Positions 1 through 11,990 of a stretch of 64,000 bases of DNA are shown here, one piece after another. Made by a program: the position numbers and the translations under genes. A model generated the notes under the pieces. That model was not told the DNA's origin and ran no database searches. It saw only the letters and a list, made by a program, of their open reading frames with translations. Source of the DNA: Chionis minor (taxonomy: Eukaryota > Chordata > Aves > Charadriiformes > Chionididae); the NCBI GenBank assembly GCA_013398295.1, contig VZSF01010129.1, positions 321,565 to 385,564 of the forward strand, written 5' to 3'. Each line of letters begins with the position of its first letter. Within the stretch, counting starts at the first letter, position 1.

Positions 1-3000
1 TTTTATAATGATGGAGACATAAGTGAGAAAATTATTTGGACAAAAAAAGAGGGACAGACAAAACACTTCTAAGAGTTAAGGATACTGGAGAAAATAACAA
101 TTTGCATAGACGTACAAATACTTTATGGTATTATTAAAAAAAAAATACTGAAATGAAGTCAAGGTAGTACTGTGTGATTTTGTGCTGTTTCCTGGTTATC
201 TTAGTAAGGCAGAAAGTGTAACTATTGCTTTAGGTATTCTTCTGAAGGATCATCTTCTACTCCAGGCACACAAAAAAGTACAATGTAAACTGGCAATTTA
301 CAGACAGGGCTTTCAAATAGTTAATTATGTAGGCTATACTTTCAATAAAATTAAAAAGAAATATCAAAATATGGAATGTTTACATAGCCTCTCCAGGATG
401 TAGTATAGCAAATAGCGGATTGTATCAAATCCCATCGTGAATCTGATTGCCTTAACAAGGTCCTTGGAGCCAACAAGGCTGTTGCCCTGAAAGTAGCTTC
501 TACATTAGCAGGAGATGATGGAAAATTCCACCACTATTTCTGGGGAGAGGAGGGGGTGACACTGTAATTTAGACAACAGTAAGAAAATGAAGGAGTAGAA
601 GAGACAAACCACAGAGAAGAGTTAAAGATAAGAGTTTTCTCCAATGCAATGGAACTGGAGATTATGCAAATTCATATAGATAGCAATGACTCCGCATTTC
701 TACCTTGGTGCTCCTCTGGACATGTTCCACCCTGAATTCAGCCTCAACTGACAGAATACTAAATTTACATAGTCTGCAAAAAATGAGACCTAAAAAAATT
801 TACATAATCCCCAAAGTCATGCCAAGCTGATACAAACACTGGTAAATTTGAGGCAACTTTTGTTTCCTACCGATTGAACATGGGCTAAATGTGGGTTACG
901 TTTTCTTTATTACTATTTTATTTCCACGCTTTCAAATTTCTGTTTGTCCTTAATTAAGTTCAAGGCCTAGCACTAGGAAAGTATGAAGGGGAAATTCAGA
1001 TACTGTTTCAAACTGCCTACAGATTCTGAAAACTGTATCTTCTGTTCAAGTTCTTGGTATCTAGTGAACTAGGTTTATTGTAGGTTTTGCTGTCCTGTAA
1101 CGGATGGAAATCTGGATCTTGGTGTACAATTGTGTTCCAAAGGCAGTATTTCATAGTCACAGAAAGCCCAGAACTAGCTACAATATGGAGCAAGTTTAAG
1201 TGTATTTGACAAATAATAACTAAGAGATTTGTTTAAAGCGTTTCAGAGAAGAATAACTAAACTGACAGGATGAAACTATGCAGATGTAAATGCAGCTTAA
1301 ACTATTCTTGAGTACATTTCAGCTATAGTATGGAGAGAATTACTGCTGCACACTGATACAACCACGTCATTTACCTACTTCACCACATATCAGGTGAATG
1401 CATCAGTTAAGCTTCATGTTCTACCTTGGCCTGTTTCAACTAGGACTTTAAGAAAATGCTGTTTTCTTTATCTATGAGAAAAGTTATTAGTTTACCCAAC
1501 AGCCATAGAAACAGGGATAAACTGAGAAGGGAGGAGAATGCAGTGCAAAAATGCTTCATTTGACGACTACACCGCCACTTCAATTTTTTTGATATATTTG
1601 CCCCTGCAGAATGTACCTGTAACCGTCTCTACACTGGGGGCTTCTAGTTCAGCTGCTTTTCCTAGGTGCTGAAAGCCATCCTGACTCCTTACTCAGCTAA
1701 GCTTTACAAGTTCCTGATCTGAAAAGCAGAAATACAAACTTTCAACTGAAAACAGATTTGCAGCAGCACAGCACATACCTTCACACCAACTTTCTCACAG
1801 TATCACAAATTGACTGTCTGCAGTTTCAACATCTTGTAATCAGTCATGCCTGTTCATTTATTTTTCCAAATAGATGCTTCCCTTCCCACCCCTCACAAGA
1901 AAACAGATGTGAATTCCCATCTCCTGTCCATCTCCTCTTGTTAATTTGGTTTTCAGTTTTCTCTACGGGGCAACCCACATTCCCTCAGTATTCCCTCTTG
2001 ACTCACCTTAATCTCTGGATGTGAGGAAGCTTTAATAAAGATGTTCAAATTTCTTAGACACTGTCCCTGTTCATTCCCATCTAAACTAAACTTCCTAAAC
2101 TAAACCATCTAAATTAAACTCTCCCTACCGGCTGACTAGCAGTGCAAGTCTTTCAGAACAGGAAACTCAACACAGTTAATGATTTCTACTCTGATTTATG
2201 CCCCAAAACTTACACACGCATTTAAGCATTTTTATTATATACAAAATTACAAGGCAACAGAAGATACACTACAGAATGTCATCTTGAAATACCTGTGAAC
2301 ATCAACTCAGAAGACAGTCATGTAGTTTCAATAGCTCTAAATCAGATTTTAAGTTTCTGAGGAAAACTGTTGTGTTTAAGTCTAAGAGCAGGGCCTCACA
2401 GCACTCAATATTTAAGCAGTACCAGCCAAATGATTAAAAACAGAGCTACAGATTTTTTTTTCTTGCAAGAAAAGCCACATGCTTTATTTCCAAGTGATCC
2501 TATGCATAACTCTAAACTGATTATTAAAAAATTTGAATCACGAAGGTACTGAAGTCAATGCTACCACACAACATTATGCATCAAAGAACAGTTACTTACC
2601 CTACAGTAACCACAGTTCTTTGATATGCACTGTCTACAGATTCTCAAGATTTTTGATTCTTATGGATAGTAGTGCCTGCTACAGCATGCCCTTATTTTTT
2701 CCTTTTTCCCCCCATAGTTGAAAATATAAGAGGGGATAACTAGAAAGGGGGAAGAAGAGTTGATCATGCTCAATGTAGAAGCAGCCAGGAACTGCAGAAA
2801 CAGGTAACGAAAGCAGGAGGACACAGAGAATTCTGTGACCAGCAGGGTTAAGTATTCCTATATAAAAGAGTATTAGACTGCTGCTAGGGTCAAACAACAA
2901 GAATTGTCTGCAGTATTTCAGGAAAGCAGAACTGTTCAATAAATATTTCTGTTCTGAATTTAGGTAAAACCAAAAAATGGCCCAATCACTAGATGAGAAT

Positions 3001-4763
3001 GAAAAGCTTCCCACTGACAGTAAGTCAGGAAGATGTAAAAACAGCTACTGAAATAAACACTTAATAAATCAACAGATTAGGATAATTTTCATTCAGTAAT
3101 TTTAAGAGAAGGCTGAAGAGCTCTCTGCAGTTTTAATGCTGCAAGCTTGGGACCATTTGAATCCTCCAGTGAGTTAGAAAAAAGCTAGCACTGTGATAAT
3201 ACTGAAAAAGGGTAAACAAAGACTCAAAGAAATACAGAAAGAATTAATGCCACTCAAAATGGGATTGTGGGAACAATTAGATTCAAAAGTGTTTTTTTTT
3301 TAAATCAATGATGACACCATTGTTGATATATACTTGAGAGTTCTGCACAGCAAGTGACTTATTAGGATACAGTAAAACATTTTGATTAAGAAAAATGAAG
3401 TACAAAACAAGTGGAATACATGGATTAAAAAAACTGGCATGAAGTTTAAATGCAGATTGAGAACTGTGATTTCTGTATGATAAATAACGAGGACATGTCA
3501 CTGACAATGCGTATTTCCCCTCCCTTTTGTCCTTAAAAATTACTACCATTTAAAAAAAATGTGTCTTCTACAAGCAGTGAAAGACAACCAACCAATCTAC
3601 AACCCAGCCTTATCTTCAAGAGGGCAATCACAACCAGGATCCTGGTGAGCATTCCTGGCATTATGAAAAGACTGCAGTTTTCCTTGGTAGAAACTTCAGA
3701 TGCTTTTTATGAGCCAGATGCACTGACAAGTTAGCTTGAGAGATCAGAACCAAAGTATGTGAACCTGCCAGGAGATTCAAAAGGCAAGAAAACCGCAAAG
3801 AACCTGAAACAATGGACCTAAAGTGCTGAGACTGCAAAAAGACAGGAGATAAGTTTCCAGACTTCTTTTTAAGTTGAAGCAGTACTGGAAATAAAATCCC
3901 TTGCCTCTTTCACTTCACGGATACTTGCCATACATCCCCACAGGTGTAAGACAGTTCTCCGTTCGCTTCAGGAGTATCTTGTAAAAAGGGTATTTGAAAA
4001 ATGAAAAAGGAATCAGTAACTGAAACTAGGCAATATATTCTTTTGTGAACATCCTGAGGATATCTGAGCCTAAGACAACTCAGGCTAACCTCCTTAACCC
4101 TGAAAATGTAAGTTACCTCACCAGACACTCAGCATACATAACAGAATATTCACTTAAGAGTAACACACCTACAACAAAGTTTCACCTCACCTCCACGGGC
4201 TGCACTCTGGGCTGTTTTGGAACACAGAGCAGAAAAGCACAGACATAGAGGAAGGATATGACAATTCAATCTTTTCAAGAATTTGAAGAAAAAATGCAAA
4301 TCTGTTCACAGCAGTAGATACGGCATAAAAAAAATAACCAAAGTTATGCAAACTTTCTTAAAGTGAGGTAATTTAATATCTGCTGTTACAAGCAAGACTG
4401 TGAAACACATACAAGCATGAGTCTAATTCTTTCAAAATTTCCCTTGAAAATAAGAAAATAATGAATGTAATTTAAGCATGTTGAAAGCAAACTATTTTCA
4501 CATAAATTCATAAATAGATCTAATTCCTGCACTAACTTAAATTCATCAGTTCCCAAATTAATTTTTCATATAAAAAATAAAACAGTGAGGGAATTTTTTT
4601 AACTATTTCGATTTTACAGCATGAAAACTAAACACCCCAAATGTAAATGGGTTAGCCCAAAACAGATGTTGTCAGATGAAAATATTTACTTAACATCATT
4701 GCTTCCGTTTACTTCCTGCATTTCATAAGACTTTTTTTTAATTCAGTTTCACAATAATACAAC

Positions 4764-5351
4764 TGTCCTGGTTTCGACTGGGACAGAGTTAATTTTCTTA
4801 CTAGCAGCTGGTACAGTGCTGTATTTTGGATTCAGGATGAGAATAATGTTGATAACACACTACTATTTTAGTCGTTGCTAAGCAGTCAAGGACTTTTCAG
4901 CTTCTCCTACTGGTCTGCCAACAAGAACGTGGGGAGCACCAAAGAAGCTGGGAGGGGACACAGCCAGAACAGCTGACTCCACCTGACCAAAGGGATATTC
5001 CATATCACATGCTGTCATGCTCAGCACGTAAAGCTGGGGAAGAAGAAAGAAGGAGGAGATGTTCAGCGTTACAGCATTTTTGTCTTCCCAAGTAATCGTT
5101 ACGTGTGATGGAGCTCTGCTTTCCTGGGGATGGCTGAACACCTGCCTGCCAATGGGAAGCAGTGAATGAATTCCTTGTTTTGCTTTGCTTGCGTGAGCAG
5201 CTTTTCCTTTAAACTGTCTTTATCTCAACCCACAAGTTTTCTCTTTTACTCTTCTGCTTCTCTGCCCCGTCCTGCTGTGCGAACAATGTGGGGAAAGCGA
5301 ACAAGCAGCTGTGTGCTGCTCAGTTGCTGGCTGGGGCTAAATCATGGCACA
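4764..5351 (+). mobile_element. Solitary LTR of an avian endogenous retrovirus
   Basis: This block of about 590 bases starts TGTCCTGGTTTCGACTGGGA and ends near GGGGCTAAATCATGGCACA, with recognisable LTR stretches between: GAGAATAATGTTGATAACAC, GGGAGGGGACACAGCCAGAA and AAACTGTCTTTATCTCAACC. I recognise it as a common neoavian ERV LTR (ERVL-like by memory, exact subfamily not assigned). No internal retroviral genes flank it, so it is a solo LTR left by recombination. It lies inside SP3 intron 4, antisense to the gene. I could not see a clean target-site duplication. Compared with family members I remember, it has lost part of its central region, so it is not recent. Confidence 0.85.
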
Positions 5352-8300
5352 CCATGCCCTTCTCTCAAAAGCTTGGTATAAAGAATGCCTTAGAAGGAAA
5401 AACTGCATACCTGAAAGTAAAATTAATAAGGTTAAAAACTGGAACTTAAAAACAAAGACAAAAAACTAAGTTGTGTAATACTGAAAACCAGCCAAAACTT
5501 TTTATAAAGTTGTAGATGCCAAAAAAATGCTATGCTTTAGGTAGTATTTTACACTACTTCACGTGAAGCACTGGAACATTTAAACAACCATCCCTGCAAG
5601 TGAAACTGTAAATACTCAATTTTGTTTGTTTGGGGGTTTAGACTGTTTTACCTAACATATGTTACACCAAAGCCTCACAAGATACCAGCAGATGAAAAGT
5701 AAGCTGTCACTTGGGCAACTATTTACCTTGAAAATTGCCTGCCAATTTTTGGGCCAAATTAAAATAGCTAAATCACTTCAGCATGATATAGACTTCAGGT
5801 TCTGGCAGGAACGGAATGAAGTTCCCACCACAAACAGTGAACCACTCCCACTCTCTATCAGCTGGTGTAAGCCGATCAACAGGCAAGACTGTCAGCTTCA
5901 GTGGCAGCAGGCAGATGAGTCTGCAAGGAGCTCTGTATACTCCTGCAGAGGAGGAGCTGGGAAGAAAGATGTAGAAATTAAGACCTCAGTTTTGCAGTGG
6001 CACTTTGAGTCAACTCTTGAAAGGAATCCCTTTGACTTTATTCCAACTGTAGACCAACCTGGAAAACTGTTGGTAGTTTCTTTATTTTTAAATAAATTAA
6101 TCTTCCAGCTGAGTGTGTCTGGATTGGTAAGCAGCAAAGTCCCTTCTCAAGCCAATGCTACTTTCTTTCAGGTCACTTGCTAGTTTCTTCATATGCTACC
6201 GGAATAGTCAAAAGAAGTATAAAAAAAAAATAATAATAAAAATGCATCTAGTATCTTAGAAAAAGTTAAGCAACCTAGAGAAGACCTCATAAATTTGCCG
6301 TTTTTCAGGAAATAACCAATCCAAAACTGTAATTCAGTACTTTAATAAATTAGCTGAGACGCTACTTCAATTAGATTGTCATTAACATTGTTAAGTTTCC
6401 TTTGTCTGGAAAATGGCTTTAGTGGAAAAAAAAATCCAGTTCTTTCAAACTGACAAAACTTAAGAGGATCAGAAACATGAAAAACAAGTTAGTACTTTTC
6501 AGTACCCTGTATTTTTCCAAGAGGAATGTTACTTTATAGGAAATGTTTGAAGATATCTATAAACATGCTAATAAAAATAAATACCTCTGTTGAACAGGTA
6601 AGCTGCTAAAGAGTAATGTGAACTGTGCAGTAATGGCTCTTTTTGTTACACACAATGCAGTATTTTTTTACAAACTGTCAACAAAAGGAGTCGACTACTA
6701 GAGAACTTTCTCAGGTTTAACTTCCTCTCAAGGCCAGAAGAGCGAAGCCAGAACACAGGTGAGAAAGGTATCTCTTTGCCAGCGTTTAACACTTAAATAC
6801 TACTTGGTACAGCTTTTTGTTTTGAAAAGCAAAGGTGAATGAAGTTTCAGCTATGACTAATCAATACCCTTCCCTTCTTCACTACGAGACAACACTAAGC
6901 ACAATGAGGGGGTATGTGAGCTCTAATGAACATTCTAAGAAAAAACAAGCTCAGCTAAGACTTTTCAGAACAAATTCAGTGCAATGGCAGTCTCTGTGTA
7001 TGTACACCTGGTAAAGCAGACATTTTGGTAGAAGCATAATTGTTGGACATTTTTCAAAGAAAACTGTACATTTACTGGACAAAGCTACTAGCTTTGTATT
7101 AGAGTTGTGATTACTTTCCATTATGTAAATAAAATGTAGGATCTAGCTAAAGACATTTTTTCCTCTCACACACTCATGACAGCAGTAAAGTGCTCTGCTG
7201 CTTACCTGGGAAGCGAGGCTTGGAAGAACATCTCTCACACAATGGGCTGTAGCTACTAAAATCTAAAACCCAACCCACAGTTTTCACAGCTACACCACTA
7301 ACAGAGCAATCTATGTTATTTGGACTTCTCAGGTGATTACCAACCACCTCTGCTCCAAGACGAGGAATGCGTTCTTTTTATTTTTGCCTCAGGTAGAAGA
7401 GTTTTGCTAAATGAAAACAGAAAATAGAGCCCGACTGTATTTGTTATGGAAGTGCATTATCCGGGCTGGGGGAAAAAAATACAGGGAAACCTTTCTTACC
7501 TTGCTTCAAAGCTTGTTGGTAGTTAGCAGAAAAAGAGGAATCAAGTAGCCTCTCACCCTTTAGCTTTAACTTCTCTCATTCTGCTGTCCTTTGCACATAC
7601 CTTCCTCTTTCCGTTTAAAACTAAACTTTTTTTCTCATTTGCAGATCAAAAGAGCAATGTATTTTTGACTGCAAAACATTTTTTGTAATTTCACTATCTG
7701 CTTTTAATTGCATATTTGTTCTTCGACCTAAGAAAGGGTGCCATACCATATTGTAAGGGGTTATAAATAAGAAGGGGGAGGAACATCACTGAAAAAGATT
7801 CTCTCAGACAACTTCAATATAGACAAAATACCAGACACATGGAAAAGACACTGAAGGTCGATCAAGATAATTCAGTCTGTTAGTTAGAAAGAGTTTCACA
7901 TTGATCATTACTTTGGAAAAGTGAGTTTCGTGTAACATAAAGGAGGGACCAATTAAATTCTCCCCAAATTTAGGGGATGGCAGTTTTAATACCTTCCAGT
8001 CCATTTACTGTTCCTAGATGAGTAGGAAAAATGTCACTATAAATCTCCACCCTATCTTTAATATAACCAGGTGTTTATAGCTGTTCACTTCAGGCAGTAG
8101 TTTCTGCTATTCATCTACTCCTTCTGTCTATTTAATCACATTTCACATAACCCATTTACTCTCTTGCCTTCCCATGTGAAATTCCTCACAGGAAAACACA
8201 TTTAAGAAATGCTTGATGGAACTCCCTTGCATTTTATTATGAACTGCCATTAAAACACTCTCAAGGACCGCTAATAGACAAACTGATGCACACAGCTTCT

Positions 8301-9299
8301 TTTTCATGGGTTCTTTTCTTTTGGTTCCTCTCTCCTTTTCCTTTCTACCTTTCTTCTCAAGTTCCTGCTATGTTACTCCACAAGCAATAACATTAACTAC
8401 ATGATCCTATACCAAATATAAATCTCAGAAATAAAGAAGTTCGCATCCTCCTTGTATTTCATATTAGCCACAGGGCCTTTTTTCCAAGAGATAGATTCTG
8501 TCATCAGAGTTTAGCTGTATTATCAACAACAATACATGCTTTTTGCTACTGATGTCTATACCCACTTGCCTCATAAGGTAACAGGGTGTGATAGAGACAA
8601 ACCAACAGTTTCTGCGGTCACTGGAAATGCAAAATTTAAGAATTGAGATTACCCAGCAGAGCAAATGCTGTGAGCAGCACACTCGTCTATTTGGTGCTGT
8701 CGCCTACAAGCCAATGAAGAGCAGGCCTATCTAGGTCTAGGTAACTTCACCTTGGTACAGCCATAACATAGAAGTCATTTCCAAAACAAAAAGAACTAGA
8801 AAAACATCCCAGCTTAGTATTTTAAATTAAAATTTTAGATTCCAAAGGGAAAGCAAGCTTCCTGATGTAGAACATACCAATATCAATAACTATGTAAGTA
8901 TCATAATCAGTAGGCTTTTGAAACAAGCCAAACTCAGCAGCTCCTCTAGGCATTTTTCACTTAACATTGCATTCTTCTCACATGCTTAAATAGGCATACA
9001 GTACAAAACATTTATGTTTTTTGTAAACATTTATGCTTCAGTGTCTTAGTGAACCAGAGGTCTGGATCACATGACTATAGCAAAACAGCAATTCCCAAGC
9101 TACTTTGTGCAACAGTTCCCTCCCAAATTACCTCTACTGCCCACTCCACCCCTCAAAACTAGCCTGTGTACAACTCTGAAATGATGAGATTAAACAGCTT
9201 CTGGTACAGCAAAATGTGTTGAACCTCAATCATCTCTTATTCTTTCTTTTAGGTAGCTACACCCTGAAACTTGGAATGCACTGTATCATATTTACCAAA

Positions 9300-9342
9300 A
9301 ATAAACGTCTCTTCCAACTCTAACCATTCTATGATATATGTT
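9300..9342 (+). mobile_element. CR1 LINE 3' tail (short remnant)
   Basis: The stretch CTCTTCCAACTCTAACCATTCTATGA matches the extreme 3' end of avian CR1 elements (tail consensus around CCTTCCAACCC...ATTCTATGAT), with a few substitutions. Only the tail is recognisable and the upstream part is too diverged to place. Confidence 0.5.
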
Positions 9343-10075
9343 TATTTTTTCTCACATTAAGAAATACGTATTTTAAGAAAATTGCCGGTCTTCTCTGCTC
9401 AGAGAAGTAAAACACATTGTGAAATTTATCATTAACAACTGTACATTCTGAAACATATGCAAATAAGTAGTACCGGAAATTCACATCATTCTTAAGCACA
9501 GCCTCCTTTTGATATTTACATGCTCGTTTCACTTCTGCTTGCACGAGTTCTGTACATTGTAGTTACACTGATATTAAATCAGTAGGAAACAAATTTAACA
9601 AAACAGCAGATCAGTAACAGCACCTCAGGGTGTCTCAAAATTTTCAGGGGAAAAAAAAAAATTATCAACAGAAATATATGGATTTTACATGAAAACTTCA
9701 CCTATTCGGGACTGGGAAGAATGGGGTATGCTAATGACACTGCTATTTTAGAAGAGTGGTAGTTGACAGTCAGATTTCCCCTTTCACAATTTAATATACA
9801 GATCTTCCACATGGTTAAAATTTGTAAGCACCACTAAACATTGTATTAGAAGTGCTGTTAACTAATAAGACCAGAAGCAAGGTGGGACTATGTTCTACCA
9901 TTACAGCGGTTTCTAATAGAACGGTAGTTTCAAATTAAACCCATCATCACCATGTTTAACCCACTGTATTTTGTAGGCTTCCGCAGCAAGACAATAATGT
10001 TACGATTATCACCATTCAAACCAATCACATGCAATAATAAAAAACAATTTTCTGCAAAAAGAGTAAAAGAAATAC

Positions 10076-11438
10076 CTGCGGGACTGCCAGCATTTTCTCC
10101 TTGATGCAGCTGAATACCAGCAGAATCTATAGAGTTCACTGTAACTGTCTGTAGATTTGGCAATTGAGCAGTGCTTAGACTAACTGGAGTTGACGTCAAC
10201 GCCCCACCTGCTGCAACTTGACCAAGAGTGAGAGTCTGCACGGGGGTTAGAGTTATTTGTTGACCGGGTGCATTCTGAATTTGCAAGTTCTGCAAGTTCT
10301 GAACTCCTTGCACTTGAAATGTCTGCCAGGTTATCTGCCCAGAAGGGGTCACTGTTTGTGCCTGAATTAAAAAAGTTCCAGGATTCAGCTGCAGTTGAAG
10401 ATTCTGAAGAGCCTGTTGAGATATATTTTGACTTGCTTGCACACCGTGGATTGTCTGTTGCGCAATACCTTGTACAATCTGGGCTTGACTGGTTGGCTGC
10501 TGAGACTCTTGAAGCTGTATGTGTTGTACAATTGGCTGTGCTGTGGAGACCTGAATATTCTGAGCCTGCGTGTCATCAGAGACTGATGTCTGGATGTAAT
10601 TTCCCTGAAGATCAGAACTGTGAACTTGACCGCTAGTTGTGGTCAAGTTGTTTGCATTTTGTTCCAATATACTTGAACTGTCTATGGTAACGGGCAATTG
10701 TGATGAAGATGATGTTGGCACAAATAAGTCATTATCAGTGGCAGTTTCTGTAATTTCAGGAGAAACTTGCTCACCAGTCCTTTCAGAAGTATCTGAACTA
10801 TCCATGGCCTGTCCAGTATTTATCAAGTGCCCATCTGCATTAATGCCTGCTGTCATGGTTTGAGAACCACTGCCAAGTCCCAGAGAATCTAGATCAACGC
10901 TATTGATGGGTACAAAAGTAATATTTCCTGGCAGTCCAAGAGGGACGTTAGCAACTACTTGTGCTTGGCCAGGAAAGGACGAACCACCAATTGCAACTCC
11001 CTGAACCTGGACTTGACCAGACTGTGATAAGATATTCTGAATATTAGCTGAAGGTGTTCCAGAGGCAATGATGGTTTGATTAGAGCCAGGAATGATCTGA
11101 ATTTGACCGGTTTCTTGATTTATACTGCTATTATCAGAAGAGGCTGCAAAGCCAAGTTGAACTTGCTGACCATCCGCTGTCTGGATCTGGGGTATTACTT
11201 GGTATTGTACGTTAGACACTGTACCATTCGACGAATCTGATCCTGGTGCAACAGAAAAGATTTGTTGATTTTGCAAACTCTGAATAGGAAGGACATACTG
11301 CCCACTTGAAGTTACTGTGGCAGCACCTGGAATCTGTACTATATTACCAGCTTCATCCTTTATAGTGGCAGGAGCTGCAGACAAGACCTCCCATCTATTT
11401 GGAGTTCCTGTTAATTGCACAGAAGCCAAATCCCCTGT
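10076..11438 (-). CDS. SP3: SP3 exon 4 (glutamine-rich activation domains)
   Basis: This large coding exon specifies 454 residues of the transcription factor Sp3, which binds GC and GT boxes and activates or represses transcription in the nucleus. It opens in phase 0 after a pyrimidine-rich acceptor ending TATTCAG, with residues TGDLASVQLTGTPNRWEVL. It closes at GCAG before a GTATTT donor, leaving one base of the next codon. The product has two Gln/Ser/Thr-rich activation regions, for example QVQVQGVAIGGSSFPGQ in the first half and QNLQNLQIQNAPGQQITLTP in the second. Segments such as NITFVPINSVDLDSLGLG and GTFLIQAQTVTPSGQ match vertebrate Sp3 almost residue for residue and separate it from SP1 and SP4. 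There is no internal stop or frameshift. The SUMO-site (IKEE) and zinc-finger exons that should follow are not in the window. The open frame runs about 48 codons into the intron after the donor, which I take as chance. Confidence 0.97.
10803..10805 (-). other. SP3: Internal Sp3 start codon, second short isoform
   Basis: This ATG of AMDSSDTSE is 17 codons after the first internal start and has the context GGCCATGGA, with G at both -3 and +4, which is stronger than the first. It matches the start of the second short isoform of vertebrate Sp3. Confidence 0.7.
10854..10856 (-). other. SP3: Internal Sp3 start codon, first short isoform
   Basis: This is the ATG of MTAGINADGH inside exon 4, in context AAACCATGA with A at -3. 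Starting here removes the first glutamine-rich activation region. Known short Sp3 isoforms that act mainly as repressors begin at the equivalent methionine. That use in this species is inferred from conservation. Confidence 0.7.
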
Positions 11439-11629
11439 CTGAATAAAAAGAAAAACAAAAAAGACAAAATTAAAACAAAAGACATACAGACTATATGCTA
11501 GAACAGTCATGCAATTCAACACTAGAGATTGATACGCTACTGAAAAGCATGCAGTGCAGCCCATAAGAACAACAGCAACTGGATTAGAACTACAAAATAC
11601 AGATTTTGTAAGTGAGCTAACGCCTAAGT

Positions 11630-11990
11630 CAGGGCAACCAACCTGTGGTTCGTGAGCTGCATGTGGCTCGCAAGCAGGTCAAATGCAGCTCCTGTGCCAC
11701 GGCTACGTCAGGTGACCAGCAGCAGGGTTATTCTGGTGTGGGGGCTGCTGGGTAATCCAAATCCCTGGCTGTGGGAAGAAGGGAGCTGGCAGGGGCTGCT
11801 GGAGCTGTCATCACCAGGTTACCCTGGGACTCAGCTACGCTCTTTACCTAGCCCGGCACCTACTGCACAGAAGTGGAGGAATCGCCGTGAAGCCGGTGTC
11901 GCCTGTATCTCCTGGAGCTCCGCTGCCTTTTGACTCCACGTTATATATGGTGTAGATGTGCATGTTGTGACTCTCAGCAGTATGGAGAGT
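11630..11990. mobile_element. Possible hAT-like DNA transposon remnant
   Basis: The patch opens with CAGGGCAACCAACCTGTGG, then GAGCTGCATGTGGCTCGC and AAATGCAGCTCC. This resembles the terminal part of sauropsid hAT (Charlie-type) non-autonomous elements, which begin CAGGGGTGGCCAACCTGTGG. The block is GC-richer than the surrounding intron. I could not find a matching inverted terminus or an 8-base duplication, so the right boundary is only where GC content falls. The 93-codon open frame across it is not taken as a gene. Confidence 0.4.

Larger units (their letters stand above)
1..10075 (-). other. SP3: SP3 intron 4 (5' part, incomplete)
   Basis: This is AT-rich intron sequence after the exon 4 donor. 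I looked on the minus strand for the exon with the CTCPNC buttonhead box and for the three C2H2 zinc fingers and found neither, so the intron extends past the left edge. Apart from the solitary LTR at 4764-5351 and a short CR1 tail near 9300 I see only simple A/T runs. The short open frames here have no recognisable content. Confidence 0.85.

Noticed and set aside
5659..6183. 174-codon plus-strand open frame next to the LTR
   Set aside because: It does not resemble retroviral gag, pol or env and lies outside the LTR. Judged chance.
1..10075. SP3 zinc-finger exons expected downstream of exon 4
   Set aside because: Looked for CTCPNC and C2H2 finger coding on the minus strand and saw none. They must lie beyond the left edge.
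10268..10636. Plus-strand frames inside SP3 exon 4
   Set aside because: They are antisense shadows of the SP3 coding frame.
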